From DATLED01 sp035525495 (GTDB lineage: Bacteria; Actinomycetota; Acidimicrobiia; Acidimicrobiales; CADCTF01), in the NCBI GenBank assembly GCA_035525495.1, contig DATLED010000058.1:124001-188000 (forward strand): 64,000 nt of DNA, written 5' to 3'. The notes beneath the pieces are model-generated. The model saw only the letters and a program-made list of their open reading frames with translations. It ran no database searches and was not told the DNA's origin. Made by a program: the position numbers and the translations under genes. Positions 35,703 through 45,307 of this stretch are shown here, piece after piece; position 1 is the stretch's first letter; every line of letters begins with the position of its first letter.

Positions 35703-35745
35703 GGCGCTCCCGGGGTGATTCGAACACCCGACGCACGGTTGAGGA
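35703..35745. repeat. Left att copy of tRNA-Arg 3' half (main island end)
   Basis: Of its 43 nt, 42 match 61750-61792: 37 identical, one mismatch (G for T), then AGGAA. The match runs from just past the tRNA 3' end into the anticodon loop, the usual crossover segment for tyrosine integrases. It is a direct repeat of the tRNA copy. Confidence 0.9.
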
Positions 35746-35862
35746 ATCGCTTTGGGCGTGTGGCGTCGCGCTCATCTGGCGCGAAGAGGCTGGTCAGCCT
35801 CACCGTCTGATGCAACTGGTCGCGTCCAGATCACCCGATTTCGTTGTCGAGACGGGCAGTCT

Positions 35863-35947
35863 GATGGGCAACTGCGACGCACGGTGTCTACGACCGTTCG
35901 TCTCACGTACGCGATCGACTGTTGCCCATCCATCGTGGATGGGCAAC
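35863..35947. repeat. GATGGGCAAC repeats near left end (candidate integrase arm sites)
   Basis: GATGGGCAAC occurs at 35863-35872 and 35938-35947 and inverted at 35921-35930. Near-matches lie beside the integrase at 61660-61669 (GATGGGCAAG) and 61681-61690 (AGTGGGCAAC). Repeats of this kind near both ends are typical of integrase arm-binding sites. Confidence 0.5.
35921..35947 (-). terminator. Hairpin after the AbiEii-like gene
   Basis: GTTGCCCATCCA and TGGATGGGCAAC form a perfect 12-bp stem with a TCG loop, starting 3 bp beyond the stop of the AbiEii-like gene. There is no U-tract, so it may be a weak terminator; the arms also contain the GATGGGCAAC repeat. Confidence 0.6.
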
Positions 35948-35950
35948 CCG

Positions 35951-36856
35951 CTACCGGGCGACGCCGTTCGCCGTGAGCGCTTGCCCGAAGGCGGCGACTG
36001 TGCCGAGCGCGTGACGACGCGGGCCGTCGGGCGGCTCGGCCTCGAGGAAGGTTGCGTAGGACACAGGCCCGACTGACTCGTCGTCTCGGAACTGGTCGTC
36101 GACGAGAAGCGCGAGCTGCGCGCGCACCTCACCGGCGAACGGTCCGGCCAGCATCGGGCTCGCTGCCACCATCTCGCTTGCCGCGTCGGGTCCCAGCGCG
36201 TCGAGGACCCATACGACGTCGTAGGCATCCTTGAACTTCTCGCGGCGCATGATCGCGTCGGACTTCAGACACAGCCATGACGTCAGACCCGCGACCGGGA
36301 ACTCGTAGGTCAGGCCTCCGCTGGCGGTCTCGACGCGTCGCGAGATCGTGATGGTGTCGTCGGGCACGAGGTGGCCGAAGCCGACAGCAAGCGCCGTGAT
36401 CTCGCCGTCCGGTCCGATGTTTGCCTCAGCCGGCGTGTCGGCTGCCGGACGCTCCGGCCTCCCTGCTCGGCTCCGAACCGGGCAGAGCAACTCGATTTGT
36501 AGACGGACGTCGCGATGGCGGCCGACCCAGCGCCACTTGACCTCGCGTCCGTGTTCGTTGTCTGGGCCGAGACCGAGCGATCGGAGACCGTCGATGATCG
36601 CCTGGTAGTAGTCCGCGGTCTCACCGTCGAGCAGGTGAAGCGAGAGGTGAAGGTCGAGATCGGCCGTGCCAACATGCGGCTCCATCCCGCGCGGCACGGT
36701 CTCGACGAGCAGCCCGGGCACAGCGCCGCCGACGATCGCCAGATGCCTACCGCCGAACGCGCTACCGAACGACCGAAGCACGTCGGCTGCAACGCCGAGC
36801 AGGCGTTCGCTCATCGGATCGTCGTACGCGCGGGCGCGCGCGTTGTCATCGGCCAT
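35951..36856 (-). CDS. AbiEii-type nucleotidyltransferase toxin
   Basis: A 301-residue protein. LAIVGGAVPGLLVET supplies the GG loop of nucleotidyltransferase motif I. VGTADLDLHLSLHLLD gives the T-x-D-x-D metal ligands, and RREKFKDAYDVVWVLDAL matches the K-x-x-D-x-YD motif characteristic of AbiEii toxins. These type IV toxins block growth during phage infection by transferring nucleotides to tRNA acceptor stems. It starts at ATG 36856, overlapping the antitoxin gene by 11 bp. It is somewhat divergent from classical AbiEii, so the toxin role is inferred from motifs and pairing. Confidence 0.75.
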   Translation of the reverse strand: MADDNARARAYDDPMSERLLGVAADVLRSFGSAFGGRHLAIVGGAVPGLLVETVPRGMEPHVGTADLDLHLSLHLLDGETADYYQAIIDGLRSLGLGPDNEHGREVKWRWVGRHRDVRLQIELLCPVRSRAGRPERPAADTPAEANIGPDGEITALAVGFGHLVPDDTITISRRVETASGGLTYEFPVAGLTSWLCLKSDAIMRREKFKDAYDVVWVLDALGPDAASEMVAASPMLAGPFAGEVRAQLALLVDDQFRDDESVGPVSYATFLEAEPPDGPRRHALGTVAAFGQALTANGVAR

Positions 36857-37886
36857 TGACCACTGCTCCCCACATCTGCGCGGCGTACTCGGATCCTCGC
36901 TGCTCGTCACGGAGGTCGCACCACACGCGAAGCGGATGGGCGACCGATGCGTTGAAGTCGTCGAAGTGTGCCTCGGCGCGACGATGGACTCCGATCCGCC
37001 ACCTGTCAGCGGAAAGAAGCACATTGGCGGACTCGTCTGTAGCGGGCTCGAGCCCGAGCGCCTCTGCGAGGTCGCCGAGCGATCTCTCACGCACGTCCAC
37101 CCAACACCGAAACTCCTTGGGTGAGGACGTGCCGAGAACACCGTGGTACGCCGCGCCGACGCGGCCGGTGACTGCAAGTTCAAGATCGGCGCGTGCTGCG
37201 GCAACGGAAATGCGCGCCGCTACATCGAAGATCGTCCGCCCCCAGAGGAAACCGGTGAGCATCTCCTCGCCGGGCCATGCCGTGCGCTCCGCAAGCCGCG
37301 TGGCGATCGCCACGCGATCGACGACCTCGACTGACACCCACGTCCCGTCCCGTCGCTTCGCTACGAGTCCATGCTCGGCGAGCTGCGTCACTGCCTTGGA
37401 CGCGGTGGGAACGCTCACGCCGGCGCCTTCGGCAAGTTCGCCGATGGTCGGCTGCAATCCGTCCATCGTGAGGATCAGGAGCTCTTGGACGACGAGCGCA
37501 TGGCCCTTCTGGAAGGCCAGAGGACCGCGGCGCCGCTTGACCGGCTTGCCGAATCGCTTCTCGCTGACGTGAACGCGCGGCCAGTGGATCTCCGCGACCC
37601 CGGACACGTCGACGAAGCTGACGTCGGCGTTCCGAAGCTCCGCACGCCAGTCGAGAGGCACGGCACCCGCGACGAGGACAACACGCCCAGGCGCGGTGGA
37701 CGACTTCGCCGCATCGACTAGTGCGGCCGACGACTCGAACTCGCGGGGATCGAGGACATGGACGTCGAGAATGATCCCGTCCTCGTACGCGAGCGTGTCA
37801 GCGCGCCCGCGTCGGACGACGAGGCCCTCGAGTTGGGCCGCGGGTGCCTCGACCCAGGGGAGATCGAGCGTCAGCTCGGCTGGCAT
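36846..37886 (-). CDS. AbiEi-type winged-helix antitoxin
   Basis: A 346-residue protein. A winged helix at about residues 130-190 (GLQPTIGELAEGAGVSVPTASKAVTQ followed by LAKRRDGTW-type wing) joins a C-terminal half with YHGVLGTSSPKEFRCWVD. AbiEi antitoxins bind inverted repeats in their own promoter and neutralise the cognate AbiEii. The gene order antitoxin-toxin, the overlap, and the palindromes upstream at 37913-37970 all fit. An upstream NTD with VVRRGRADTLAYEDG is not assigned. Confidence 0.72.
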   Translation of the reverse strand: MPAELTLDLPWVEAPAAQLEGLVVRRGRADTLAYEDGIILDVHVLDPREFESSAALVDAAKSSTAPGRVVLVAGAVPLDWRAELRNADVSFVDVSGVAEIHWPRVHVSEKRFGKPVKRRRGPLAFQKGHALVVQELLILTMDGLQPTIGELAEGAGVSVPTASKAVTQLAEHGLVAKRRDGTWVSVEVVDRVAIATRLAERTAWPGEEMLTGFLWGRTIFDVAARISVAAARADLELAVTGRVGAAYHGVLGTSSPKEFRCWVDVRERSLGDLAEALGLEPATDESANVLLSADRWRIGVHRRAEAHFDDFNASVAHPLRVWCDLRDEQRGSEYAAQMWGAVVNGR

Positions 37887-37912
37887 GACTTGAAGTATGC
37901 CACGAATCGCCC

Positions 37913-37970
37913 CTAAACAGAAAGTTTCTGACAGAACTGCCTGGCGCTAAATGCCTCAGTTTCTGTTTAG
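37913..37970. promoter_or_regulatory. AbiE-type operator palindromes
   Basis: CTAAACAGAAA (37913-37923) and TTTCTGTTTAG (37960-37970) are exact 11-bp inverted repeats. Inside them CAGAAAGTTTCTG (37918-37930) and TTCTGACAGAA are smaller palindromes sharing the TTTCTG half site. This array is 27 bp upstream of the antitoxin start, where AbiEi proteins repress their own operon. Confidence 0.7.
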
Positions 37971-38075
37971 ATCACCTCCAGCAGCAGACGACAACACCGC
38001 CGGGCGGGGCGAGTTGAAGTGCCCCAATGAAATGCACCGACAGCGTGGAGCCGCGGCTGGGACCCTGGATGGGTC

Positions 38076-38657
38076 ATGACGAGGTTCTTCACGGCCGACC
38101 TGCATCTCGGCCATCGCAACATCATCGACTACAGCCACCGTCCGTTTCGCGACGTTGACGAGATGAACGCCGCGCTCGTCGACGGCTGGAACGACACGGT
38201 CGGTGCAGACGACGAGGTGATCGTGCTCGGTGACTTCGCCATGGGTCGGATCGACGACACGCTCCCGCTGGCCTCGCTGCTCCACGGCCGCAAGGTGCTG
38301 CTCGCGGGGAACCACGACCGCTGTTGGTTCGGCCACAAGAAGGGCGTGGAGAGCGGCACCGCCCGCTACCTCGACGCCGGCTTCAGCGAGATCTGGCAAG
38401 ACAAGGTCACGATCGAGATCGAAGGCATCTCCTTCATCGCATGCCACTTCCCGTACCGCGGCGACAGCCACGACCATGACCGCTACGTCGCCCATCGTCC
38501 AACGGATCGCGGATCGTGGCTTCTGCACGGTCATGTGCACGAGCGCTGGCAGGTGCGCGATCGGATGATCAACGTTGGCGTCGACGTCTGGGACTACAAG
38601 CCTGTAGCAGAGGAGCGACTTGCCGCGCTGATCTCGAGTGGAGCCCATCGCGTGTGA
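38076..38657 (+). CDS. Calcineurin-like metallophosphoesterase
   Basis: A 193-residue phosphoesterase with every motif: FTADLHLGHRNI, VIVLGDFAMG, LLAGNHDRCW, FIACHFPYRG and LLHGHVHERW. This short version is common in phages and islands and may hydrolyse cyclic nucleotides or act in RNA repair; no partner gene lies beside it. It is convergent with the truncated phosphoesterase, overlapping it by about 64 bp. Confidence 0.88.
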   Translation: MTRFFTADLHLGHRNIIDYSHRPFRDVDEMNAALVDGWNDTVGADDEVIVLGDFAMGRIDDTLPLASLLHGRKVLLAGNHDRCWFGHKKGVESGTARYLDAGFSEIWQDKVTIEIEGISFIACHFPYRGDSHDHDRYVAHRPTDRGSWLLHGHVHERWQVRDRMINVGVDVWDYKPVAEERLAALISSGAHRV

Positions 38658-39245
38658 CCGTCCTTGCCAAGGCCAGGATCGATCCCGATGATCTGGCGAT
38701 CGGGGCCGACTGAGACCCGGACGTGCCGTTCGTCGCGATCGATCGAGGCGTGACCACGAAGGTCTTCATTGCGGTAACGACCTCGGAACCAGTCGTAGAG
38801 GCTCGAGTGCCCGTGAACCTGATCGAACGGCATGTCACCGTTGGGGACCCAGTCGGGCAGCACCTCGAACGCGGCCTCCGCCCAGACGGGACCGACAGCA
38901 GGGTTGTCGCGCGGGAACCGCCCGAGGTTGAGCATTCGCCCGGAGCGGTTCAGCACGTCCCATCCATCGTTGGAGGTCCGAAGGCCTTCGATCGCGAGTA
39001 CAGCCCCTTCCGCACCAGCGGGCGAGCCGAGTTCGGACCAGAGCGCACGCGTCAGACCGGCATGCGTCACAAGCGTGGCACCAGTCGTGCCGGCGACCGC
39101 GGTCGCGAACCGCAGCCATCCATCAGCGAGCCTGCCGCGCATAATCTCGACAGCGGAGGCCGCGAGGTCACAGGTGCCCTCGAACTGGAGGCCACCCAGG
39201 TGATGAAGCTCGTGGTTGACGCCGGAGCAGGTTGCGATGGTCCGC
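38594..39245 (-). pseudogene. Truncated PPP-type metallophosphoesterase
   Basis: Only the C-terminal two thirds remain. The frame enters at VNHELHHLGG, which corresponds to the GNHE motif of PPP phosphatases, and continues with ATLVTHAGLTRALW and FDQVHGHSSLYDW. The upstream GDxHG and GDxxDRG motifs that should precede GNHE are absent; instead the frame runs into antisense of the TraA remnant. The 5' part was lost at the 39216-39245 junction. Confidence 0.75.
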
Positions 39246-41137
39246 GCCGTCTGCGGCTCACATGAGGCGATCCTTCCGGTCGTCGGCCGACCCGGCTCCG
39301 GCAAGACCTACGCGGCCGAGGCATGTGTGGCGGCGCTCGCCGCCTCCGGCGTCCCGGTCGCAGGCTGCGCGGTAGCGCGACGGCGGCCGCCGAGCTGGAG
39401 GCATCGGCAGGGTTCGCAGGACACACCGGCCGGCCCGCGACGACGACCGCCAGCCTGCTGATCGACCTCGACCACCCGCAGTGGGGCGGATTCCCAGTCG
39501 GAACCGCGCTCTTCGTTGACGAGGCGTCGATGGTCGGTACCCGGGACCTGGCCCGCCTGGCCGCCCACCTCGCCAGGGCTGGCGGGTCGATGAAGCTGAT
39601 CGGCGATCCCGACCAGCACGCATCCGTCGACACCGGCGGCGCGTTCCGAGTCCTCGCGGCGCGCAAGGGCGACGAGGTCGTCGCGTTGGTCGGCAACAAC
39701 CGACAGCTCGACGCGGACGAGCGGCTCGCGATCGAGGAGTACCGCCAAGGCGACATCGAGGGGGCCATCTCCCGCTATGACGCGGCAGGCAAGGTCACCC
39801 GCGGTGCGAACGCACAGGAGACGTACGGCGCGCTCGTCGCCGACTGGTACGAGGACCGCCGCAACGGAACGAGCGGCCCGATGCTTGCCGGCACGAACGC
39901 GGTCCGCCGCGCCCTCAATGCCCGCGCGCGCATTCTGCTGAAGTCGAACGGCGACCTGGCTGGACCGGCGCTGGTCGTCGCCGGGCGAGAGTTCATGATC
40001 GGCGACGAGGTCGTCGCTCATAGGAATGATCGTCGACTTCGCGCGCCATCCGGCGAGGCCTTCGTCAAGAACGGCAGCGTAGGGACCGTCCTCGACGTGA
40101 ACACGGTCGAGGAGGAGCTCGTCGTGAGCTTCGCCAACGAAGGCACGATCCGACTCCCTTCCGCCTACCTCGCAGCCGGACACGTGGAGCACGCATACGC
40201 ACGCACGACGTACGGCGTCCAGGGCGCGACCCTGGATGTCGGCCGCTACCAGCCGTCCGACGTCTCGAGGTTCGAGGAGGGCTATGTAGCGATCACCCGA
40301 GGACGCGACCAGACGCGCATCTACGTCACCGAGGGCGATCTCGACGTCGATGACGACGCTGATCACCGTGCGATCGAGGGCGACGTAACCGGGCTCGAGA
40401 CCGTCGTCGAGGCCCTCGGCCGCCGCAGCGAGAAGCGGTTGGCGCACGAGCTCGATGCTGCCGCCGCCACGTCGGGTGCGCTTGCCCGTGGCCAGACCCT
40501 CGCCGATCTACGCATTCGCCGAATAGAGCTCGAAGCCATCCTTCGCAAGATGCCTCCTTCTACGGCTCACGAGCTGGCCGCGCTGCAGCAGCGGCAGTGC
40601 AAGCTCTTGCAACGTCGGGACGCACTTGACGCGCAGCGCGTCGGCTGGAAGTCGAGCCAGCGCCGAGCTCGGGCCGACGAGGTTGGTTCGCTCGTGCGGG
40701 CCATCGACGCCGACGAGGCGCGAATCGGCGATCTCGAACGGCAGGAGGCCCTGCGTCGCGCGTTCGGGACGGAACATGAGCCCGAATTCGAGGAGTACGA
40801 GGCGGTCCGGCAGGCCGAGACGGCCAAGCGTCTCCAGATACGCCTCGGGGCCACCCTCGATCCGTCCAACGCCGTAGGCCACATTCTCGGGCCACGCCCG
40901 GCGAGCCAACGCGAGCGACTCGCGTGGGTCGACGCCGTCGAACAAATCGCCGTCTACGGGGAGCAAGTCGGATGGGAGTCGCCGTCTGAGGCACAAACTC
41001 TCGCGGACCTGATGGGACCGAGACCTCCCGAAGGCTTCGATCGCCTGCACTACGACATTGCCGTCGAGGCCGTGCGACAAGTGGTCACTCCGCCAGAGCG
41101 GGACCTCGGCATCGAACTCGAGCTCGGTCTACCGTAA
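39216..41137 (+). pseudogene. TraA/MobF-type conjugative relaxase, helicase half only, frameshifted
   Basis: The RecD-like helicase half of a TraA-type relaxase. It begins LTPEQVAMVRAV and has Walker A VVGRPGSGKTYAAEA. The frame then shifts by one base near 39375 and continues GSATAAAELEASAG, ALFVDEASMVGTRDL (Walker B), LIGDPDQHASVDTGG and HAYARTTYGVQGATLD, then VAITRGRDQTRIYV. A helical C-terminus follows. The N-terminal HUH relaxase domain is absent. It is a relic of a conjugative ancestor; coding frame after the shift stays open for 580 residues. Confidence 0.83.
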
Positions 41138-41285
41138 AGATCGGTCGCATCTCGCTCCTGCCTGGCGGGCGCAGTCGCTGGCGGACCGATCGATGCTCCC
41201 TGCCGGTTCGGCGCTAGGAGCGACGGGATTATGGGACGCGTCTCAGCGTTGTTAGGGGCTGCGTTCGGCAATCAGCGGTGTCACC

Positions 41286-41307
41286 CGCTGCCGGCCATAG
41301 GGGGCAC
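41286..41307 (+). repeat. Boundary element, type 1
   Basis: CGCTGCCGGCCATAGGGGGCAC, 22 nt. It shares TGCCGGYCAYNGGGGGCA with the elements at 51320 and 58572, and the pattern with 48074. It lies in the 267-bp spacer between the TraA remnant and the ABC exporter; nothing else was recognised there. Confidence 0.55.
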
Positions 41308-41404
41308 CCCCAGACGGCGCTGCCTGGAGGCGGTGACCCGGCCGTCCCGGCGGCGAGTCAGCAGCCGTAAAGCCCATCGGGTCGCTCTGGAGCCATTTGT
41401 CAGG

Positions 41405-43195
41405 TCAGCGGAAGTGTCGGGCTTGCAGTTCGTACATGTCGGCGTAGGTGCCACGTGCGGCTACTAGGTCTGTGTGGGTGCCGATCTCAGCGACGCGGCC
41501 GTGGTCTAGTACGACGATGAGGTCGGCGAGGCCAACAGTTGAGAAGCGGTGGGTCACGAGGACGGTGATCGTGCCGTTCGCGGCCACGAGGTCGCGTGAG
41601 TGGGTGCGGTACTGGTTGAAGATCTCGCGTTCGGCGAGGGGGTCCAGGGCGGCGCTGGGCTCGTCGAGGGCGAGGAGGAGGAGGTTGCGCCGCATCATGG
41701 CCCGGGCGATGGCCACCCGTTGCCATTCGCCACCGGAGAGGTCGGTTCCCTTGAGACGCAGTCCGAGCCTGGTCTCGAGGCCGTCGGGAAGACGCTCGAG
41801 CAGCTGTGTCGCGAGTGCCCGGTCCGCTGCCATGTGAACGTGCTCCGCGTCGTCGACGTGGTTGAGGTCGCCTGCTCCGATGCTTTCGCGGGCGAGGAGC
41901 TGCAGGTGGAGGTGGTCCTGGAAGCAACTCGAGGTGCGCTGCTGCCAGTCGTGGTGGTCGAGCGCTCGGAGATCCACGCCGTCGATGAGCACGGCGCCGC
42001 TGGTTGGCGCGTAGAGGCCGAAGAGCATCTTGACGAAGGTGCTCTTGCCGGCGCCGTTGTCTCCGACTATGGCGACGACGGACCCGGCGGGAAGCTCGAT
42101 GGTCACGTCGGAGAGTGCGTCTGTCGTGGCGCCGTCGTACCGGAACGAGACGTCCCGCAGCTGGATCCCGTGCTGGAGTGTGCGGGGCGCGGGCTGGAGC
42201 GGTCGACCCTCGAATGATGTCGGGGGCGTGGGGAGCGAACTCTCGAGGTCCTCGAGTTCTCCGAAGATGGCGGTGATCTGCCCGAGGGAGGTCACGCCGC
42301 TGACGGCTTGGCCGACCTGGCCGACGATGAGTCCCATCGCGCCGAGCGCGAGGAAGAGGTTCTCGGGCGGGACGGATCCGTTGCGCACGCCGCGGATGAG
42401 GACGATGACCGCGATGGCGAAGGCTGCGAGTTGTGCGAACCAGCCGAGGGCGGCGATGCCGCCGGCGCGCAGCTCCGCGCGGTGTTGGGCCCGGTCGGCG
42501 TGGCGCCAGTCCGTGGAGTACCGGTCGAAGAGCTCGTCCTCGAGCCCGGCGACGCGTACCTCGTCGGCGTGGCTGGGGTGGGTTGCGAGGTCGTAGACGA
42601 GCTGGGCGCGGCGGGTGCGTTCCATCTCTGCGGTGCGCGCCCGCTGCAGTGTGGCTTGCTCTCGGCCGTTGAGCAGGGTGGCGGGTAGCCCGCCGAGCGC
42701 CACGAGCACGAGCCAGGGATCGACGGTGAGCAGGAGCCCGACCGACACCAACAGGCCACCGAGGCTGTCGACCATCCATCCGAACATGCGGGGGGCCTGG
42801 CTGACCTCGAAGCTCCGGCTTTCGAGGAGTGCAACGCGGTCGGCGTTGCGGCGGTGCTCGAGGTCGGTAGTGTGCCGTGGCCGCAGGACGGCGTGCGCGC
42901 GACGAAGCTGCAGGGCGAGCAGCGTCGCTTCGCCCAGTTGCAGCCGCGCCGTTCGCGCGGCCCGCCCGATCCACGCCGTGAGCAGGAACGCCACTGCGAA
43001 GACCCCGACGGCGACGGCCACACCCGCGTCGTCCCCGGCCCGGGCGGCGCGGAGTAGCGCTCGTGCCGACAGGTAGCTCGCCAGCGTGGCGCCGGCGACG
43101 ATCGGCGTGAGCGCCAGCACCGCACGGCGCAGGTCGAGCGAGAACATGAGGCGGAACACCTCGAGCGAGATTCGCAACCGCCGAGCGGCCGTCAC
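41405..43195 (-). CDS. ABC exporter half-transporter (permease-ATPase), second gene
   Basis: A 596-residue fused ABC transporter. The membrane domain runs from LALTPIVAGATLASYLSA to IAVIVLIRGVRNG. The ATPase has Walker A VAIVGDNGAGKSTFVKM, Q-loop SSCFQDHLHLQL, signature DLSGGEWQRVAIARA, Walker B LLLLALDEPSAALDP and the switch His in VLVTHRFSTVG. GTG 43195 overlaps the first transporter's stop, so the two probably form a heterodimer exporting a small peptide or drug. Confidence 0.88.
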   Translation of the reverse strand: MTAARRLRISLEVFRLMFSLDLRRAVLALTPIVAGATLASYLSARALLRAARAGDDAGVAVAVGVFAVAFLLTAWIGRAARTARLQLGEATLLALQLRRAHAVLRPRHTTDLEHRRNADRVALLESRSFEVSQAPRMFGWMVDSLGGLLVSVGLLLTVDPWLVLVALGGLPATLLNGREQATLQRARTAEMERTRRAQLVYDLATHPSHADEVRVAGLEDELFDRYSTDWRHADRAQHRAELRAGGIAALGWFAQLAAFAIAVIVLIRGVRNGSVPPENLFLALGAMGLIVGQVGQAVSGVTSLGQITAIFGELEDLESSLPTPPTSFEGRPLQPAPRTLQHGIQLRDVSFRYDGATTDALSDVTIELPAGSVVAIVGDNGAGKSTFVKMLFGLYAPTSGAVLIDGVDLRALDHHDWQQRTSSCFQDHLHLQLLARESIGAGDLNHVDDAEHVHMAADRALATQLLERLPDGLETRLGLRLKGTDLSGGEWQRVAIARAMMRRNLLLLALDEPSAALDPLAEREIFNQYRTHSRDLVAANGTITVLVTHRFSTVGLADLIVVLDHGRVAEIGTHTDLVAARGTYADMYELQARHFR

Positions 43196-45075
43196 CCCTC
43201 CGCCTCGGCGTTCTCGGCCCGAACGAACTGCTCGGCTTGGGCGTGGAACATCCGGGCGTAGAGGCCACCAGCCCCGACGAGGGCATCGTGGTCGCCGTCT
43301 TCGACAACCCGGCCCTCGTCGACCACCAGGATCCGTTCGGCTTGACGGACCGTCGAGAACCGGTGCGACACGAAGGCGATGAGCACGTCGCGGTTGCCTT
43401 CGAGCGACCGGACGAGCACGTCGAACAGCTCGGCTTCGCCGCGGACGTCGAGCGCGGCTGTCGGCTCGTCGAGCACGAGCAGGCGCGCTCCGGCTGCCAC
43501 ACCGACGAGCGATCGCGTGAGGGCGAGCCGCTGCCACTCGCCGCCCGAGAGGCTGCCCCCGCCGGAGAGTTCCGCCGCCAGGTTGGTGTCCCAGCCGTTC
43601 GGCATGGTGGTCACTCGGGCGTGGACGCCGGTGCGCTTGCCGATGTCCTCGATCCGCTCGTCCACGTCGTCGGGCTGCCAATGGAGCGCGCCGAAGCGCA
43701 CGTTGTCGCGCGCCGAAGCGGGATAGCGCACGAAGTCCTGGAACAGGACCGCCAGCGCTCGGCGCCAGCTCACCGGATCGATGGTCGTGAGGTCGGCGCC
43801 GTTGACGGTCACCACCCCCGACGTCGGTTGGATGAGCCCGCACAGGAGGCGGACGAGCGTCGTCTTGCCGGCACCGTTCTGCCCGACGATGGCGACCCGC
43901 TCCCCGCTCCGGAGCTCGAGGCCAACGCCTGCGAGGACATCCCGATCGGATCCCGGATAGCGGTAAGCCACACCCTCAAACCGCACGGTCACAGGCCCGC
44001 CGTCGACCGTGCCCGTCGGTTTGGTGCCATCGAGCGCGGCCAACGCCTCCTCGGCCGCGGCGATCCGGCCGATCGAAGCCGCCGCGAAGCTCACCAACAC
44101 GTCGTCCTGGTTCACCGCGCCGTTCGGGTTCAGCGCCATGATTGCCGTGAGGGCGAACGTGAGCTCCGCCAAGGTGACGCTGCCGCTGGTCGCTCCGTTG
44201 GCCAAGAGCACCAGCGCGGCCACGTCCAGCACGGCGACCCAGATCAGCAGCGCGATGAGGCTCGGGGAGAAGTCCCGCCGGCTCGCCCACGCGCCCCGCA
44301 TGTGGCTTCTCGTGCCGGACTCGTACCGCTCGAGCAGCCACCGGCCGAGCCCGAAGACCCGGACCTCGTTCGCCGACTCGGTGGTCGTCGCCAGCTCGAG
44401 GTCGTAGCCGAGTTCCTGGGGTGCCGCCGCTGCGCGGGCGATCATGCCGCTACGGACCTTCTGCATCTCGTCCTCCAGCTTCAGCTGGGTGAGAAGGAAG
44501 ACGACCCCGAGGCGCCAGTCGACGACGAACAGGCCGGCGACAAGACCCGCGACGAGCACGCGGCTGCCCAACACGCTGGGTAGCAGCGATGCGAACCGGC
44601 CGGGGGTGAACCCGGCGGCGGGCGTCACCCCCTTCGCGTCCTCGAACACCCGTCGCAGCTCGGCGTCATCGAGAAAGGCGGTCGTGCGCGGGCGGAGCGC
44701 GATCCGCAGCACACGCTCGCGGAGGCGGCCGTCGATCTGGCGGGCAAGATGGTCTGCGTTGGCGACGATGGCTGGACGGATCAAGCCAGCGATGCCACTG
44801 ATCGCCACGAACGCAAGGGCGGCGACCGCAAACCGTTCACTTGCGGCAGACCCCGCTCCGTCGCGAATGACTGCGGGGACGGTGGCGACCAATTGCGCGA
44901 CCGTTACCATCCGGGCGATCGGGAGGATCCCGCTCGCGACGCTCAGGGTCAGCGTCGCGACGAGCGGACCTCGCCCAGCGCCCTCTGCGCCCCGCACGGC
45001 ATTCCGAACGGAACGCGCCAGTTCCGCCGTGCGAGACAGGCTGAAGACCGCCCGTCCCAGTGCCACTGCCCCCAT
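43192..45075 (-). CDS. ABC exporter half-transporter (permease-ATPase), first gene
   Basis: A 627-residue fused ABC transporter. Membrane segments run from SVASGILPIARMVTVAQLV to LIALLIWVAVLDVAALVLLA. The ATPase has Walker A VAIVGQNGAGKTTLVRL, LFQDFVRYPASARDN, signature SLSGGEWQRLALTRSL, Walker B LLVLDEPTAALDV and VSHRFSTVRQ. It resembles exporters linked to antibiotic or lanthipeptide resistance. No biosynthetic gene is beside it, so it is probably a stand-alone resistance module. Confidence 0.88.
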   Translation of the reverse strand: MGAVALGRAVFSLSRTAELARSVRNAVRGAEGAGRGPLVATLTLSVASGILPIARMVTVAQLVATVPAVIRDGAGSAASERFAVAALAFVAISGIAGLIRPAIVANADHLARQIDGRLRERVLRIALRPRTTAFLDDAELRRVFEDAKGVTPAAGFTPGRFASLLPSVLGSRVLVAGLVAGLFVVDWRLGVVFLLTQLKLEDEMQKVRSGMIARAAAAPQELGYDLELATTTESANEVRVFGLGRWLLERYESGTRSHMRGAWASRRDFSPSLIALLIWVAVLDVAALVLLANGATSGSVTLAELTFALTAIMALNPNGAVNQDDVLVSFAAASIGRIAAAEEALAALDGTKPTGTVDGGPVTVRFEGVAYRYPGSDRDVLAGVGLELRSGERVAIVGQNGAGKTTLVRLLCGLIQPTSGVVTVNGADLTTIDPVSWRRALAVLFQDFVRYPASARDNVRFGALHWQPDDVDERIEDIGKRTGVHARVTTMPNGWDTNLAAELSGGGSLSGGEWQRLALTRSLVGVAAGARLLVLDEPTAALDVRGEAELFDVLVRSLEGNRDVLIAFVSHRFSTVRQAERILVVDEGRVVEDGDHDALVGAGGLYARMFHAQAEQFVRAENAEAEG

Positions 45076-45262
45076 CCGCCGGACTCTAGGGACTGTTCAC
45101 ACCGTGCCGACCACATTTTCAATCGCCCGTTGGAGCGGAGGTGCGTCAGGCAGCGGCGTCCACCTGGCGCCGGCGAACAAGCCCGTTGACCTAACCAGGT
45201 AGGCCAGCCAAGTTTGGCGCGCCTGCGCTGAGGTCAGGTGCGAGGGCGCCCCACATCTTCGA

Positions 45263-45281
45263 CCCGACCATTGGGGCAGTC
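45263..45281 (+). repeat. Boundary element, type 3
   Basis: CCCGACCATTGGGGCAGTC, closely related to 46128-46148. It lies in the 232-bp spacer between the ABC exporter start and the phosphotransferase stop. Confidence 0.45.
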
Positions 45282-45307
45282 GGCCGCGGTTGAGGCGGCA
45301 CGCCGTG

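Noticed and set aside
41487..43502. 671-residue minus-strand frame inside the ABC transporter genes
   Set aside because: It is a shifted frame of two genes with complete ABC motifs and is Arg/Pro-rich nonsense.
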